Assembly (NCBI RefSeq): GCF_015645445.1
Contig: NZ_JADOGI010000022.1
Span: 1-64,000 of the forward strand
From: Nonomuraea cypriaca
Lineage (GTDB): Bacteria; Actinomycetota; Actinomycetes; Streptosporangiales; Streptosporangiaceae
DNA length: 64,000 bases
Direction of reading: 5' to 3'
The translations under genes and the position numbers were made by a program. The notes beneath the pieces are model-generated. The model searched no databases and was not told the DNA's origin. It saw nothing but the letters and a program-made list of their open reading frames with translations. Shown piece by piece: positions 62,484 through 64,000 of the stretch. Position 1 is the first letter of the stretch. The number at the start of each line of letters is the position of its first letter.

Positions 62484-63636
62484 GCTGATGCTGGCGCTGG
62501 GCGTCAACGCGCACGCCAGCGTCACACTGGGGCTCTTCGGCCTGCCCCTCGTCATGCCCGAAATCCAGCGACATTTCGGGGTCGATCTGCCGTTAGGCGG
62601 GATCATCGCCAACGCTCCGGCGATGGGCATCCTGGTCGCCCTCGTCGCCTGGGGCGCGCTGGCCGACCGGCACGGCGAGCGAGTGGTCCTCGGCACAGGC
62701 GTGGGCCTGGCGGCCGTGGCGTTCGCCGCCGTCGCGGTCGTGGAGGAGGCGTGGGCGGTGGTCGCGCTGCTCGCCCTGGCGGGCGCGGCGGGTTCGGCCG
62801 CCATGGTCGGCGGCGGGCGGATCGTGCTGCGCTGGTTCCAGCCGCCGGAGCGCGGCGTCGCCATGGGCCTGCGCCAGGTCTCCTTCACCCTCGGCATGGC
62901 CGTCGGCGCCTTCGCGTTGCCGCCGGTCGCGCGGGCGTACGGCCTGCCCGGTGTGCTTCTCGTCTGTGCGGCCGTGAGCCTGCTGGCCGCCGTGCTTGCC
63001 GCGCTCTTCCTGCGCGAGCCGCCGCACGCGATCCCCGGGTCCGGCACGGCGCCGGCCGGCTCGCCGTACCGGCAGCCGGGGCTGTGGCGGGTGCACGCCA
63101 CCAGCGCGCTGCACGTGGTGCCGCAGATCGTGGTCAGCACGTACGGCGTGAGCTGCCTCGTCCGCGAATACGGCTGGGACGGCGTGGCGGCCGGCCAGTT
63201 GTTCGGCGTGGCGGCGATCGGCGGTGCCGTGGTGCGCATCGCGGCCGGGCGCTGGTCCGACCGGACGGGCCTGCGCATGCGACCCCTGCTGCTGATCACC
63301 ATCGCGAACGTGGGCGTGCTGGCGTTACTGATCGCCGGCACCCTCGCCGGCACCTGGCTCGGCCCGGTCATGCTCGCGGTGGCCGCGGTGATGACCGTGG
63401 CCGGCAACGGCCTGGCCTACCTGGCGGCCGGCGAGTTCGCCGGGCCCGCGTGGGCGGGCCGGGTGCTCGGCACCCACAACACCATCCAGAACGTCGTCTC
63501 CCTGGCCGCCACGCCGCTCACCGCGATACTGATCACGACAGTGGGCTTCTGGGCCGGCTTCGCCACGGGCCTGGTCTGCACACTCCTCTCGCTGCCCGTC
63601 GTCCCCTTCCGCCGTGAGCGGCCCACCGGGTCATGA
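62473..63636 (+). CDS. MFS transporter of the CynX/NarK-like type
   Basis: A 387-residue major facilitator with about 12 membrane helices. MLALGVNAHASVTLGLFGLPLVMPEIQRHFGV opens it, with ALADRHGERVVLG as the TM2-TM3 loop and RWSDRTGLRMRP as its second-half counterpart. Substrate is unknown. Its start ATG 62473 lies in a repeated GTCATATGA context and the leader shows no ribosome site better than GAGGCGCGGAG. Whether it belongs to the regulon is unclear, since no CTAG motif precedes it. Confidence 0.85.
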   Translation: MKRWLMLALGVNAHASVTLGLFGLPLVMPEIQRHFGVDLPLGGIIANAPAMGILVALVAWGALADRHGERVVLGTGVGLAAVAFAAVAVVEEAWAVVALLALAGAAGSAAMVGGGRIVLRWFQPPERGVAMGLRQVSFTLGMAVGAFALPPVARAYGLPGVLLVCAAVSLLAAVLAALFLREPPHAIPGSGTAPAGSPYRQPGLWRVHATSALHVVPQIVVSTYGVSCLVREYGWDGVAAGQLFGVAAIGGAVVRIAAGRWSDRTGLRMRPLLLITIANVGVLALLIAGTLAGTWLGPVMLAVAAVMTVAGNGLAYLAAGEFAGPAWAGRVLGTHNTIQNVVSLAATPLTAILITTVGFWAGFATGLVCTLLSLPVVPFRRERPTGS

Positions 63637-63697
63637 CTCGGCTGAGTGGCCCACCGGGTCATGAGTCGGGTGGGCGGCCCGCCGGGTCATGAGTCGT
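63616..63697. repeat. 28-bp tandem repeat carrying both convergent stop codons
   Basis: Three units (63616, 63644, 63672) contain GGCCCACCGGGTCATGA or GGCCCGCCGGGTCATGA. TCATGA holds TGA on one strand and a reversed TGA on the other. The first copy ends the MFS gene, and the third ends the leftward GH13 gene. Confidence 0.88.
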
Positions 63698-64000
63698 GCC
63701 GCAGCCACACCGCCGCGTCCGGCGGCAGCAGACCGCGCTTGAGCGGGCCGCTCGACAGCAGGACGGCGTCGTGCGCCGGCAGCTCCACCGGCCGCGGGCC
63801 GCAGTTGATCGCGCAGGTCAACGGGCCACGGGTGAAGAAAAGCGCACCCTCGGGGGAATCCAGCCACTCCAACGTATAAGGAATGGATTCGGCCAGGTCA
63901 CGGCGCCGGGCCAGGGCCTGGCGGTAGAACTCGAGCGTAGAGTCGGTGTCGCCCTCCTGCTTCTCGACGCTCAGCTCCGCGAACGTGGCCGGCTGCGGCA
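63687..64000 (-). CDS. GH13 alpha-glucosidase/amylase, C-terminal part
   Basis: Only the last 104 residues are inside the window, reading leftward from the right edge. PQPATFAELSVEKQEGDTDSTLEFYRQALARRRDL is the typical helix just after the catalytic barrel of GH13 alpha-glucosidases (as in oligo-1,6-glucosidase), and the C-terminal beta domain follows (WLDSPEGALFFTRGPLTCAINCGPRPVELPAHDAVLLSS). The catalytic residues lie beyond the window. It would act on alpha-glucosides in the cytoplasm. The stop is in the third copy of the 28-bp repeat. Confidence 0.85.
   Translation of the reverse strand, partial: PQPATFAELSVEKQEGDTDSTLEFYRQALARRRDLAESIPYTLEWLDSPEGALFFTRGPLTCAINCGPRPVELPAHDAVLLSSGPLKRGLLPPDAAVWLRHDS

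Overview
The window is GC-rich chromosomal DNA from an actinomycete. The high GC, the frequent GTG and TTG starts, the many four-base start/stop overlaps, and the mixture of membrane Ser/Thr kinases, F420-type oxidoreductases, EttA, a DnaE2-type polymerase and aerobic-type cobalamin genes fit a sporulating actinomycete. A Streptosporangiales member (Nonomuraea or Streptosporangium type) is my best guess, but this is an inference from gene content and no marker gene was checked. No rRNA, tRNA, CRISPR array, insertion sequence or prophage was seen.

Layout. 0-5 kb: a Ser/Thr kinase cut by the window edge, a secreted SH3-like protein, an FHA-like regulator, a TetR, an AlkA-like glycosylase, an SDR and a small MT0933-type antitoxin-like gene. 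5-7.4 kb: an MFS / metallo-hydrolase operon. 7.4-11 kb: cobQ, a two-sided terminator, a frameshifted remnant, a LysE exporter and a quinone oxidoreductase. 11-13 kb: a streptogramin-lyase-like gene coupled to a decapitated ABC-F gene, beside a TetR. 13-20 kb: a membrane Ser/Thr kinase, then an ABC importer with a HAD phosphatase and a divergent GntR/UTRA regulator. 20-24 kb: an SOS-box-controlled DUF6504-dnaE2 operon. 24-29.5 kb: a membrane protein, a response regulator, an FtsX-type ABC exporter and an LLM oxidoreductase. 29.5-36 kb: a sulfatase, the lutABC lactate-oxidation operon with its FadR-type regulator, a baeRF2/Vms1-like protein and a DUF2795 protein. 36-43 kb: a double GNAT, then cobL, a CbiX-like gene, cobT, a ureohydrolase and a CobA/CysG fusion. 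43-53 kb: two coupled dynamin-like GTPases, an SSB with a long tail, a diguanylate cyclase and EttA. 53-62.4 kb: a probable hydrophobic-substrate catabolic locus. 62.4-64 kb: an MFS transporter and the 3' end of a GH13 glucosidase.

The most interesting part is a putative regulon. Five intergenic regions of the 53-62 kb locus, plus the promoter of the distant MFS/metallo-hydrolase operon at 7.3 kb, carry the same operator-like pattern: CTAGAA-N5-TTCTAG, with CTAG cores (one degenerate, CGAG) spaced exactly 13 bp apart. The set includes the promoter of a TetR gene (58571-59182). The linked genes encode an R2lox-type oxidase, an SCP2-like carrier, a VOC protein, a DUF35 zinc-ribbon/OB protein, a thiolase-fold protein lacking the thiolase cysteines (Ltp2-like), an SDR, a hot-dog thioesterase and three MFS transporters. 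Together they look like an uptake and side-chain-cleavage pathway for a steroid- or terpenoid-like acid; the substrate is unknown.

A second theme is short tandem repeats (12-91 bp units) built on gene 3' ends and including the stop codon. They occur at seven or more gene junctions. The copy between lutB and lutC resembles a mycobacterial MIRU.
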